NCBI GenBank assembly: GCA_947178315.1
Contig: CAMWXW010000016.1
Span: 1 to 9,175 of the forward strand
From: an uncultured Desulfovibrionaceae bacterium
GTDB lineage: Bacteria; Desulfobacterota; Desulfovibrionia; Desulfovibrionales; Desulfovibrionaceae
Direction of reading: 5' to 3'
Length of the DNA stretch: 9,175 nucleotides
Part shown: positions 1 through 6,237 of the stretch, piece by piece
How the letters are laid out: each line of letters starts with the position of its first letter
How positions within the stretch are numbered: position 1 is the first letter of the stretch
The notes under the pieces: model-generated
What the model was told of the DNA's origin: nothing
Seen by the model: only the letters and a program-made list of their open reading frames with translations
Database searches by the model: none
Made by a program: the position numbers and the translations under genes

Positions 1-340
1 CTATAACACCATTGCGTGTTCTGTTAGTAAAAATACCTATTTTTTTCTCTGCATTTTCAAATAAAGATAATACTTTAGGAAGTTCTTCATCAAGTGTGAT
101 ATATGGAAGTGCTGTTTCTAAATAAGGAGTTTTTTGTATTGCACAGAGAATATCATTCATCTTATCGGGAGGAGTAAACATCTCTAAACTTTCTTGAACT
201 GTCGCACTATAGGAGATTTCATGTTCTTCTTTTGTCAGTGGAGGTAGTCCAACTTGTTCACGTAAAATATCATAGTAGATTGAATTTGCTTGTAAGGTGT
301 CAAATAACACTCCATCACAGTCAAAAATTATTCCTTTCAT
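1..340 (-). CDS. HAD-family hydrolase, phosphoglycolate-phosphatase-like, partial (3' end beyond window)
   Basis: The first 113 codons of a haloacid dehalogenase superfamily phosphatase are visible; the gene runs off the left edge. Motif I is FDCDGVLFDT at residues 6-15, with Asp7 the expected nucleophile and Asp9 the acid/base. Residues 15 to about 85 are helical and fit a C1 cap domain. Motif II is seen as IGIFTNRT (101-108), with Thr105 as the phosphate-binding hydroxyl after a hydrophobic strand. The Lys and acidic motifs III and IV would lie outside the window. The ATG at 340 is preceded by AAAGGA with six bases of spacing. Family knowledge suggests a cytosolic small-molecule phosphatase; the substrate (phosphoglycolate, sugar phosphate or other) cannot be told from this half. 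It is transcribed away from the transporter genes. Confidence 0.9.
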   Translation of the reverse strand, partial: MKGIIFDCDGVLFDTLQANSIYYDILREQVGLPPLTKEEHEISYSATVQESLEMFTPPDKMNDILCAIQKTPYLETALPYITLDEELPKVLSLFENAEKKIGIFTNRTRNGVI

Positions 341-359
341 AGTATTTCCTTTGAGGTAA

Positions 360-373
360 ATATTCGAGAATAT
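360..373. promoter_or_regulatory. Perfect inverted repeat ATATTC-GA-GAATAT in the leader of the HAD gene
   Basis: Two 6-base arms separated by GA form a compact palindrome-like site 20 bases upstream of the HAD start codon. This is the size and place of an operator, but it is AT-rich and could be chance. No promoter elements of good quality are seen around it. Confidence 0.2.
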
Positions 374-378
374 CACTA

Positions 379-495
379 TTACATACTCTTTTGTATTCTG
401 TACATGAGTATGCTATCTATATCATACTTTTGAATAGAAGAGTATCCTAAACCTAGTGCTTCGTAAAGAGAGATGCTCTTCAATACGCATATATT
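379..495 (-). pseudogene. Probable relic of a GNAT acetyltransferase C-terminus
   Basis: Between an in-frame TAG (496-498) and a TAA stop (379-381) lies a 38-codon open frame without ATG near its start or a ribosome binding site. Its translation contains VLKSISLYEALGLGYSSI, and near the end a segment ILMYR. This resembles the end of GNAT N-acetyltransferases, where a pattern of the form N-x-x-A-I-x-L-Y-E-x-L-G-F is followed by a variable loop and a final strand ending in a Met-rich segment. The acetyl-CoA binding motif A that should come before is not visible in one frame; other frames upstream give only short coding-like pieces. I infer a decayed, N-terminally lost gene. It ends 38 bases before the HAD start, in the same direction. 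It may instead be a chance open frame. Confidence 0.35.
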
Positions 496-498
496 CTA

Positions 499-684
499 TA
501 CAATATGTGGATAAAGTAAAGATAGTAAACACGCCATCTACTTTTATAACAAAACAAAGTACTTATACTCCATACTGCAATAATGTAGTGGAATATGATA
601 TATTTTATTGCTATTTTCCTTGCATTTTATCATAAATTTTGTCATGGTACTAGTATTATATAAAATTTACTTCTTGAGGTATCT
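499..684. other. Non-coding stretch upstream of the first transporter; no clear promoter
   Basis: Very AT-rich. I see no credible ORF and no well-spaced sigma70 pair. TTGTCA (639-644) and TATAAA (659-664) resemble promoter boxes but are only 14 bases apart. A single 9-mer matching the DnaA box consensus lies at 506-514. Transcription of the transporter pair presumably starts somewhere here, since the neighbouring gene diverges. Confidence 0.4.
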
Positions 685-2070
685 ATGTCTTCCGATAATA
701 ATAGCTCTACTGTATTCACAAGCAAGCTTGGCGTACTTGTAGCGACGCTTGGAACTGCTGTTGGATTGGGTAATATTTGGAAATTTCCAGCTCTCACAGG
801 TCAAAATGGAGGAGCTGCTTTTGTTATTATATATATCATAGCATGTTTTGCTCTCGGGTTACCACTCATGATTGCAGAAATTACTCTTGGTAGAATGACT
901 GGAAAAGATATCCTCTCAACCTTTAAGGAGCTCGCTCCCAAAAGTGCATGGATTATCATTGCGATTTTCAGCTTAATTTCTGGAATATTAGTCATTGCCT
1001 ACTATAGTGATGTTGTAGGTTGGGTGTTTATTTATTTTGGTAAATCACTCTTTGGTGGACTCACAACTACAGACCCTGCTATAGCAAAAGAAATTTTTGA
1101 TTCCGTTGCGTTTTCTGCTCCATCTGCACTGCTAGGACAATGTATAACATTTGCTACTATTGCTATTGTTCTCATGTTAGGAATTCATACTGGGATTGAA
1201 CGTGTATCAAAAATATTTCTTCCCATCCTAAGTGTACTTCTCATTGGTATTGCTATTCATAATCTCTTTTTAGAAAAAGCAGTAGATGGACTTCTTTTCT
1301 TATTTAAGCCTGATTTCTCAAAAGTCACTCCTCTTGTCATCTTAGAGGCTGTAGGGCTTGCTTTCTTCAAACTTTCTTTAGCTGTGGGAACACTCTACAC
1401 ATATGGTTCTTACTTCCCTAAAAATCAGAATATTCCCTTAGTGGCAACACGAGTTATGTTTGCTGATCTAGCTATATCATTGATTGCTGGAATAGCTATC
1501 TTCCCTGCTGTATTCACATATAACTTTGAAGTCACAAGTGGAACAAGTCTCCTCTTTGTTACCATTCCTGCTGTATTTGCACAAATTCCGGGTGGTTCTC
1601 TTATCACTACATTATTCTTTTTACTTACAGTATTTGCAGCTCTTGGTGCAAGTATAGCTCTTGTAGAAGTCTCTGTTGCAACACTGATTGGAAGAGGATA
1701 TTCTCGCCCAAAAGCTGTTCTCACCGCTGTGATTAGCATATTTGCACTCGGAATCTTTGCAACACTTTCTCTTACTCCTATACTTTCTGATTTTCAAATC
1801 TTTGGACTTCCTATCTTCTCACTCTATGACTTCTGTTCTTCTAATATCATGATGCCTATTGGAGGATTTTTCACTGCTATTTTTGTAGGATATGCTATGG
1901 ATAAGAAGTCTATAGTGCAAGAAGTAACAAGCCAACATACCTTCTTTCAAAACAGATTTCTCTTAGAAGGTTGGTTTATTCTTATACGCTATGTTGTTCC
2001 TGCTCTTATTTTAATAGTACTTTTTAATGGACTTAATTTATGGAGTACAATTGAAGCTATATTTACATAA
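685..2070 (+). CDS. Sodium:neurotransmitter symporter (NSS/SNF) family amino acid transporter, first tandem copy
   Basis: A 461-residue inner-membrane protein of the LeuT-fold NSS family, which couples uptake of amino acids or related amines to sodium. The family signature GTAVGLGNIWKFP spans residues 23-35 (unwound TM1, sodium and substrate contacts), and ENGG-like QNGG follows at 40-43. About 11 hydrophobic segments can be counted (roughly 15-35, 43-65, 88-118, 148-168, 178-195, 217-240, 255-280, 305-335, 342-362, 380-402, 425-450), as in bacterial 11-TM members such as Tyt1, which lack TM12. TM6 reads FFKLSLAVGTLYTYGSY (227-243); Lys229 stands where LeuT has the Na1 ligand Thr254. TM3 holds YYSD (106-109). 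Ser323 in TM8 fits an Na2 ligand. GAGG six bases before ATG supports the start. Its paralog follows at 2177, probably in the same transcript. Substrate unknown. Confidence 0.93.
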   Translation: MSSDNNSSTVFTSKLGVLVATLGTAVGLGNIWKFPALTGQNGGAAFVIIYIIACFALGLPLMIAEITLGRMTGKDILSTFKELAPKSAWIIIAIFSLISGILVIAYYSDVVGWVFIYFGKSLFGGLTTTDPAIAKEIFDSVAFSAPSALLGQCITFATIAIVLMLGIHTGIERVSKIFLPILSVLLIGIAIHNLFLEKAVDGLLFLFKPDFSKVTPLVILEAVGLAFFKLSLAVGTLYTYGSYFPKNQNIPLVATRVMFADLAISLIAGIAIFPAVFTYNFEVTSGTSLLFVTIPAVFAQIPGGSLITTLFFLLTVFAALGASIALVEVSVATLIGRGYSRPKAVLTAVISIFALGIFATLSLTPILSDFQIFGLPIFSLYDFCSSNIMMPIGGFFTAIFVGYAMDKKSIVQEVTSQHTFFQNRFLLEGWFILIRYVVPALILIVLFNGLNLWSTIEAIFT

Positions 2071-2123
2071 GATGAATCAAAGCAAACTTGATATATTAAG
2101 ATATAGGTGAGAAGAAGGAGTAC

Positions 2124-2161
2124 TATACCCAGAGTAATGTTGCACTCTACTCTGTGGTATA
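2124..2161 (+). promoter_or_regulatory. Hairpin between the two transporter genes, just before the second ribosome binding site
   Basis: TATACC-CAGAGTA (2124-2136) pairs with TACTCTG-T-GGTATA (2148-2161): 13 base pairs with one bulged T and an 11-base loop. It ends four bases before the AGGA ribosome binding site of the second transporter. No T-run follows on either strand, so it is not a standard intrinsic terminator. It could be a processing, mRNA-stabilising or translational control element that sets the ratio of the two transporters. Confidence 0.5.
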
Positions 2162-2176
2162 TAAAAGGATTATATT

Positions 2177-3508
2177 ATGCAACAAAATGTATTCAAAACA
2201 AGGTTAGGAGTATTAACAGCTACACTTGGTTCAGCAGTGGGACTAGGTAATATTTGGAAATTCCCAGCCCTTATAGGAGAGAATGGTGGTTCAGGCTTCA
2301 TCTGTATCTATTTATTAGCTAGTTTTTTGTTAGCTCTTCCACTTATGATGACAGAGATATCTCTTGGTAGAAGAGCACAAGCCGGTGTGATAAAAGTATT
2401 TTCTGGTCATGCAAAAGTATGGAATATTGTATCACTCTCTATTTTATTATCTGCGATTTTCCTTCTATCATTTTATTCTGATGTTGCAGGCTGGGTAGTT
2501 ACATACTTTTTTCAATCTCTTTCTGGAGCTCTCCCAGATGCAAATAGCACGTTGGCAAATGAGAATTTTTTACGCGTAATAGAGACTCCAAGTATAGCAC
2601 TTGGTGGTCAATATGCTATGCTTATTATTGTTAGCATTATCCTTTTCTTAGGAGTAAATAAAGGTATAGAACGCATAACAAAAATCCTTCTTCCCCTACT
2701 CACAGTACTTGTTATTATCTTAGCAATACAAGGACTACGTTTAGAAGGAGTAAAACAAGGATTGATGTTCCTTTTTTATCCCGATTTTTCAAAAATAACT
2801 GGAGAGACAATACTCATAGCTGTAGGCTTAGCTTTTTTCAAACTCTCTCTTGGCTCTGGTACTATGATAACATATGGAGCATATTTTCCCAAATCACAGA
2901 ATATTCCCCTCACTTGCCTTCGGGTTATGCTCGCTGACTTGACAATATCATTGCTCGCTGGAATAGCTATCTTCCCTGCTGTATTCACCTTTAATTTTGA
3001 ACCTACAAATGGTCCAAGTCTTCTTTTTGTTGTCATTCCTGCTGTGTTTAGTAGTCTTCCTTATGGTGATATCTTCATCACTCTCTTTTTCTTACTCAGT
3101 ATCTTTGCTGCTATAGGAGCTACTGTTTCCATTATGGAAGTTATTACTCTTATGTTTATAGATTTAGGTTTCTCCCGTCCTAAAGCAGTACTTCTTACAT
3201 TTTGTATTCTGATTAGTTTAGGGACAATAGCGACACTTTCCTTAACACCTGTGCTTTCACATATACAAATTTTTGGAAGGGATCTCTTTAGACTCTTTGA
3301 CTTTGTTTCTTCCAATATCCTCATGCTTACCAATGGAATCTGTACAGCATTATATGTCGGCTGGTATTGTAGTAAGCAAGACAGCATCAATGAGCTTTCC
3401 AATAATGGAACACTTCAAATAAAGACTATCCTTTCAATTTGGTTTATTCTTATACGATATATTATTCCTATTCTCATTGCAATTATACTCATCAACGGTC
3501 TGATATAG
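2177..3508 (+). CDS. Sodium:neurotransmitter symporter (NSS/SNF) family amino acid transporter, second tandem copy
   Basis: A 443-residue paralog of the preceding gene, alignable end to end. TM1 signature GSAVGLGNIWKFP lies at 18-30, ENGG at 35-38. Shared blocks include AFFKLSL (219-225), AGIAIFPAVFT (261-271), FSRPKAVL (332-339) and LSLTPVLS..QIFG (354-367). As in copy one there are about 11 membrane segments, a Lys (222) at the LeuT Thr254 position in TM6, an Asp (102) after the TM3 Tyr-Ser, and an Asp (253) near the chloride-site region of TM7. It differs in hydrophilic loops (for instance 113-140) and in the substrate-site part of TM6 (LGSGTMITYG against LAVGTLYTYG), so the copies may differ in substrate or affinity, or could in principle act as a pair. 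AGGA seven bases upstream supports the ATG. The gene ends in its own terminator. Confidence 0.93.
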   Translation: MQQNVFKTRLGVLTATLGSAVGLGNIWKFPALIGENGGSGFICIYLLASFLLALPLMMTEISLGRRAQAGVIKVFSGHAKVWNIVSLSILLSAIFLLSFYSDVAGWVVTYFFQSLSGALPDANSTLANENFLRVIETPSIALGGQYAMLIIVSIILFLGVNKGIERITKILLPLLTVLVIILAIQGLRLEGVKQGLMFLFYPDFSKITGETILIAVGLAFFKLSLGSGTMITYGAYFPKSQNIPLTCLRVMLADLTISLLAGIAIFPAVFTFNFEPTNGPSLLFVVIPAVFSSLPYGDIFITLFFLLSIFAAIGATVSIMEVITLMFIDLGFSRPKAVLLTFCILISLGTIATLSLTPVLSHIQIFGRDLFRLFDFVSSNILMLTNGICTALYVGWYCSKQDSINELSNNGTLQIKTILSIWFILIRYIIPILIAIILINGLI

Positions 3509-3543
3509 CGTACTCTCTACTCCATAGAGAAGCTATTTTTATT
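3505..3543 (+). terminator. Intrinsic terminator of the transporter pair
   Basis: ATAGC (3505-3509) pairs with GCTAT (3532-3536) and, inside, TCTCTA (3513-3518) pairs with TAGAGA (3525-3530) around a five-base loop; a T-run (3536-3540) then TATT-like sequence follows. The stem includes the TAG stop codon of the second transporter. Confidence 0.7.
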
Positions 3544-3584
3544 ATAGAATACTAAATAGCACCTTGTAAGGAATAATAAAGCTA

Positions 3585-3625
3585 GATAATAAAAAACCAT
3601 CACCTTGGGGGAGGAGGTGATGGTT
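3585..3625 (-). terminator. Strong intrinsic terminator of the lipoprotein gene
   Basis: On the minus strand AACCATCACCT pairs perfectly with AGGTGATGGTT (11 base pairs, arms 3615-3625 and 3595-3605, nine-base loop) and is followed at once by a run of T (3594-3591, then TTATTATC). It lies 43 bases past the lipoprotein stop. No T-run follows on the plus strand, so it serves the minus strand. Confidence 0.88.
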
Positions 3626-3641
3626 AAAGAGAGAGAGTTAT

Positions 3642-3658
3642 AAAAAGCGCATTTGCGC
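3642..3658 (-). terminator. Small GC hairpin plus T-run before the main terminator
   Basis: On the minus strand GCGC-AAAT-GCGC (3658-3647) is followed by TTTTTAT. The stem is only four pairs with a tetraloop, so it may be a weak upstream terminator in tandem with the strong one at 3595-3625, or an accident. Confidence 0.35.
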
Positions 3659-3668
3659 AGTTTGGGTA

Positions 3669-4328
3669 TTATAATGACTCAGCCGTAAAGTGCGGTCTAC
3701 TATTTCGCCACAACTTCACAGGCTGAACCATATTGTATGTTAAAGTAGCAATTATCGTTCCAATTGGATTTTGTGGTAGTACTGGTTGTCGTTGTAATAC
3801 TACATAGTCCATTCTCTCCCTTGCTTGTAGCTCACCACTTTGATGTAAAGACCATAAGAGCGCTCCTGTACTTACATCATACATCTGTAAGTTCAAAGCA
3901 ACACGAGATGTACCAACACTTCCTCCATCTAGGAAAGAATTGCTCACTCCGGTAATAAGTACAGTTGCCTGTTTTTCACGAGCATAAGCAAGAGCTTCTT
4001 GTAAAGAGGTAACGCCTTTATTACTTGCATATTCCACATGTGTAAAGACTTCATTCTGTAAAATAACATTCCATATTTCCCATGTGATGCTTTTTGAAAT
4101 ATCAATCGCATTTTCAATAGGGTGCATCATACGTATAGGAACAATCACTACTCTAGGTTCTTCCTTAGGCGCACTACTTGGACGAATACTCACTTGCAGT
4201 TCAGATGTTTTCACCTGTATAGTATCTTTAATAAGCATAGGTCCACTTGCATCTGCAATGACATCGACTCGTACTCCACACCCACCCAAGATAACAACAA
4301 AAGCTACTAACAAAACACACCGTAGCAT
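3669..4328 (-). CDS. Putative outer-membrane lipoprotein with CsgG/LpoB-like fold, function unknown
   Basis: 219 residues. The N-terminus is a lipoprotein signal: a hydrophobic stretch (5-14) then LGGC with Cys17 as the lipidated residue and Gly18 after it, so inner-membrane retention by Asp+2 is not expected. A linker (about 20-57) leads to a globular domain whose pattern recalls CsgG, LpoB and related lipoproteins: a strand RVVIVPIRM (59-67), a helical part with residues 80-92 and 107-118, then the strand-turn ATVLITGVSN (121-130), a Gly-rich turn FLDGGS (132-137) and LQMYDVSTGALLWS (147-160). In that fold the last element is the usual d..tG.vlWs signature. The similarity is judged by eye, and a role in envelope assembly or secretion is inference only. 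AGGAG five bases before ATG supports the start. It is monocistronic with its own terminator and converges on the transporter genes. GTG or TTG alternatives are not needed. Confidence 0.82.
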   Translation of the reverse strand: MLRCVLLVAFVVILGGCGVRVDVIADASGPMLIKDTIQVKTSELQVSIRPSSAPKEEPRVVIVPIRMMHPIENAIDISKSITWEIWNVILQNEVFTHVEYASNKGVTSLQEALAYAREKQATVLITGVSNSFLDGGSVGTSRVALNLQMYDVSTGALLWSLHQSGELQARERMDYVVLQRQPVLPQNPIGTIIATLTYNMVQPVKLWRNSRPHFTAESL

Positions 4329-4469
4329 TATCTCTCCTCTCTTACTTTTTATAGTACACTAGTACATATGTAGATACTAATGCAATCTATATCCATCAAG
4401 TAAGTTTTGCTTAATATGATAATATACAACAGTGTATTGCGTATTGTGTGCCGAGTGTATCTTTTGAAA

Positions 4470-4497
4470 CTAAAAGAAGCTACGTAATAACGTAGCT
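4470..4497 (-). terminator. Intrinsic terminator after the PilZ gene
   Basis: AGCTACGT and ACGTAGCT form a perfect eight-pair stem with a four-base loop (4478-4497). On the minus strand it is followed by TCTTTTAG, an imperfect T-run. It begins 17 bases past the PilZ stop and probably ends the selD-to-PilZ run. Confidence 0.72.
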
Positions 4498-4514
4498 AGT
4501 ATAGAATGAGAAAA

Positions 4515-4847
4515 TTAACTGTTAAGTAAATCTTGTAATTCTTCATTTGTTAATGGTAGTTCTTCTTCAAATGAAAGTCCACACATTGCATTTTGATACC
4601 ACGCAACAGTTGCAGACTTACCCTCAAGATATATTTTATATTTCTCTGGTGTATTTTTAAAAACAATAGTCATACCAACTTCTATAGGTAATGATGTCAT
4701 ATCATACGGCAATTTAATCATTACGCCACCAAGACTTAGATTGATAACAGCACAAGAAATCAATTTATCAAAAAATTCTATATTAAGATAGTTAATTCGC
4801 TTAGAGACTAAACGGACTTTCGCTCTTCTTCCCTTTTCTTCAGACAT
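4515..4847 (-). CDS. PilZ-domain protein, cyclic di-GMP effector
   Basis: 110 residues made up almost entirely of one PilZ domain. Both cyclic di-GMP contact motifs are present: RxxxR as Arg8 to Arg12 (RRAKVR, 7-12) and (D/N)xSxxG as Asn36-Leu-Ser38-Leu-Gly-Gly41. The rest shows the beta-barrel pattern expected for the family (strands around 20-35, 42-47, 58-64, 70-85, 88-93) and an acidic C-terminal helix (98-108). I chose the ATG at 4847, which has AGGG about eight bases upstream and puts the RxxxR motif right at the N-terminus as usual; an in-frame TTG eight codons earlier (4871) has no such signal. It is a cytosolic single-domain adaptor, and its target cannot be inferred from context. 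It follows serS after 88 bases without a clear terminator, so it may be read from the same transcript. Confidence 0.88.
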   Translation of the reverse strand: MSEEKGRRAKVRLVSKRINYLNIEFFDKLISCAVINLSLGGVMIKLPYDMTSLPIEVGMTIVFKNTPEKYKIYLEGKSATVAWYQNAMCGLSFEEELPLTNEELQDLLNS

Positions 4848-4935
4848 AGTATATACCCTACCATTATGCAAGATTCTTATTTATTATCGGAAGACAAAAA
4901 TAAAACTTTATCATGAAGCAAGAGAAAAATATAAA

Positions 4936-6204
4936 TTATGCTCGTAAGAGATCTGTTCCCATATATGATTGTAATACACGAGGTATACGGATAGAACCAT
5001 CTTCTTCTTGATAGTTTTCAAGAAGAGCAACAAGTGTTCTCCCAAGAGGTAATCCTGAACCATTAAGCGTATGTACAAACTGTTTTTTCCCATTCTGTGA
5101 TACATAACGGATATTTGCTCTACGAGCTTGGAAATCTTCACAATTGGAGCATGAAGAAATTTCTCTATATGCGTTTTGACTAGGAATCCACACTTCTATA
5201 TCATATGTTTTAGCAGCAGAAAAACCAGTATCACCAGAACAGAGCGATACTACACGATATGGAAGTTCTAAAAGAGAAAGTAAATACTCAGTAAAAGAGA
5301 CCATTTTATCAAGCTGTTCATAAGAAGATTCAGGGTGTGCAAAATGAACCATCTCAACTTTCATAAACTGATGTTGTCTAATAAGACCTTTTGTATCTTT
5401 ACCATAACTACCTGCTTCTGAGCGAAAACAAGGAGTAAGTGCAACATATTGCAACGGTAAGTTTTTTTCTTCAATAAGCTCATTAGCATAAAGATTTGTT
5501 AAAGGAACTTCTGCTGTTGGAATCAAATAATACTCACTTTCCTCTATTCGAAAGAGATCATCTTCAAATTTAGGCAATTGTCCTGTACCAAATAGTGTTG
5601 TTCTATTGACAATAAAAGGAGGTGCTATTTCAATATGTTTATGATGTTCTATTTGAATATCTAAACAGAATTGCCCAATAGCTCGTTCAAGTTTTGCAAA
5701 TTGTCCCCATAGTACAGAAAAACGACTCCCTGCAAGCTTACTTGCTTTCTCGAAATCAAAATGTCCATCTCTACAAGAAAGCTCCCAATGTGCTTTAGGA
5801 GAAAATGAAAATTCACGAGGGGAACCAATAACTCGTTCAACAATATTTTCACTTTCATCTTTTCCAATTGGAACAGAAGAGTGCAACATATTAGGCAACA
5901 TACTAACGAAATCTTCAACTGATTGAACAAGAGTTTTTACTTCTCCCTCAAGCGAAGCAATCTGTACTCCAAGTTCTTCCGCCTGAACAAAAAGTTCTTC
6001 TGTCGGCATAGATTCTCGTTTTCTTTGTGCAATTGTTTGAGATACGATATTCTTTTTTGCTTTAAGCTCTTCTATATGAGCAAGAGCTTTTCTGCGTTCT
6101 TCATCAAGAGATATAAATGATGCAATATCAATCTCAGAGCATCTATTTTTTAACATAGTTGCTACTTGCTGATATTCTTTGCGTAGAAATTTCAAATCTA
6201 ACAT
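4936..6204 (-). CDS. serS: Seryl-tRNA synthetase
   Basis: 422 residues, normal length for bacterial SerRS, a class II aminoacyl-tRNA synthetase that loads serine on tRNA-Ser and tRNA-Sec. Residues about 28-105 form the long antiparallel coiled-coil arm that grips the tRNA variable arm (Lys/Glu-rich, e.g. EELKAKKNIVSQ at 45-56). The catalytic domain follows: TAEVPLTN (230-237) of the serine pocket, motif 2 with FRSEAGSYGKDTKGLIRQHQ (260-279) including the Arg261 and the flexible loop, EISSCSNCEDFQARR (348-362), and motif 3 NGSGLPLGRTLVALLENYQ (381-399) with Arg389. All expected catalytic features are intact. The ATG at 6204 begins MLDLKFLRKE, the usual SerRS N-terminus; the ribosome binding site is weak (AAGAG about eleven bases upstream). 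It lies 33 bases after tig, without a terminator between, so co-transcription is likely. In this organism it also feeds selenocysteine synthesis, linking it to selD upstream. Confidence 0.97.
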   Translation of the reverse strand: MLDLKFLRKEYQQVATMLKNRCSEIDIASFISLDEERRKALAHIEELKAKKNIVSQTIAQRKRESMPTEELFVQAEELGVQIASLEGEVKTLVQSVEDFVSMLPNMLHSSVPIGKDESENIVERVIGSPREFSFSPKAHWELSCRDGHFDFEKASKLAGSRFSVLWGQFAKLERAIGQFCLDIQIEHHKHIEIAPPFIVNRTTLFGTGQLPKFEDDLFRIEESEYYLIPTAEVPLTNLYANELIEEKNLPLQYVALTPCFRSEAGSYGKDTKGLIRQHQFMKVEMVHFAHPESSYEQLDKMVSFTEYLLSLLELPYRVVSLCSGDTGFSAAKTYDIEVWIPSQNAYREISSCSNCEDFQARRANIRYVSQNGKKQFVHTLNGSGLPLGRTLVALLENYQEEDGSIRIPRVLQSYMGTDLLRA

Positions 6205-6237
6205 ATAAATATACTCTTGATATAAAAGAGAAAAGGA

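Noticed and set aside
407..428. Inverted repeat AGTATG-N10-CATACT upstream of the HAD gene
   Set aside because: Only six-base arms in AT-rich sequence, and it lies inside the relic reading frame; too weak to call an operator.
506..514. Perfect DnaA box (TGTGGATAA) on the plus strand, possible replication origin
   Set aside because: Only one box in the non-coding stretch, no cluster and no dnaA, dnaN or similar gene nearby; one such 9-mer by chance is credible in AT-rich DNA.
2137..2253. Upstream ORF starting in the loop of the hairpin between the transporters, with Trp and Tyr codons, as an attenuator leader peptide
   Set aside because: No ribosome binding site at proper spacing, it overlaps the transporter start in another frame, and no terminator alternates with the hairpin.
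4084..4362. Plus-strand open frames opposite the lipoprotein gene, and similar frames opposite the transporters, serS and selD
   Set aside because: They are antisense shadows: no ribosome binding sites of note, odd composition and no recognisable motifs, while the opposite strand carries clear genes.
4848..4871. Longer PilZ protein from a TTG codon at 4871
   Set aside because: No ribosome binding site for the TTG, whereas ATG at 4847 has AGGG and gives the usual short N-terminus before RxxxR.
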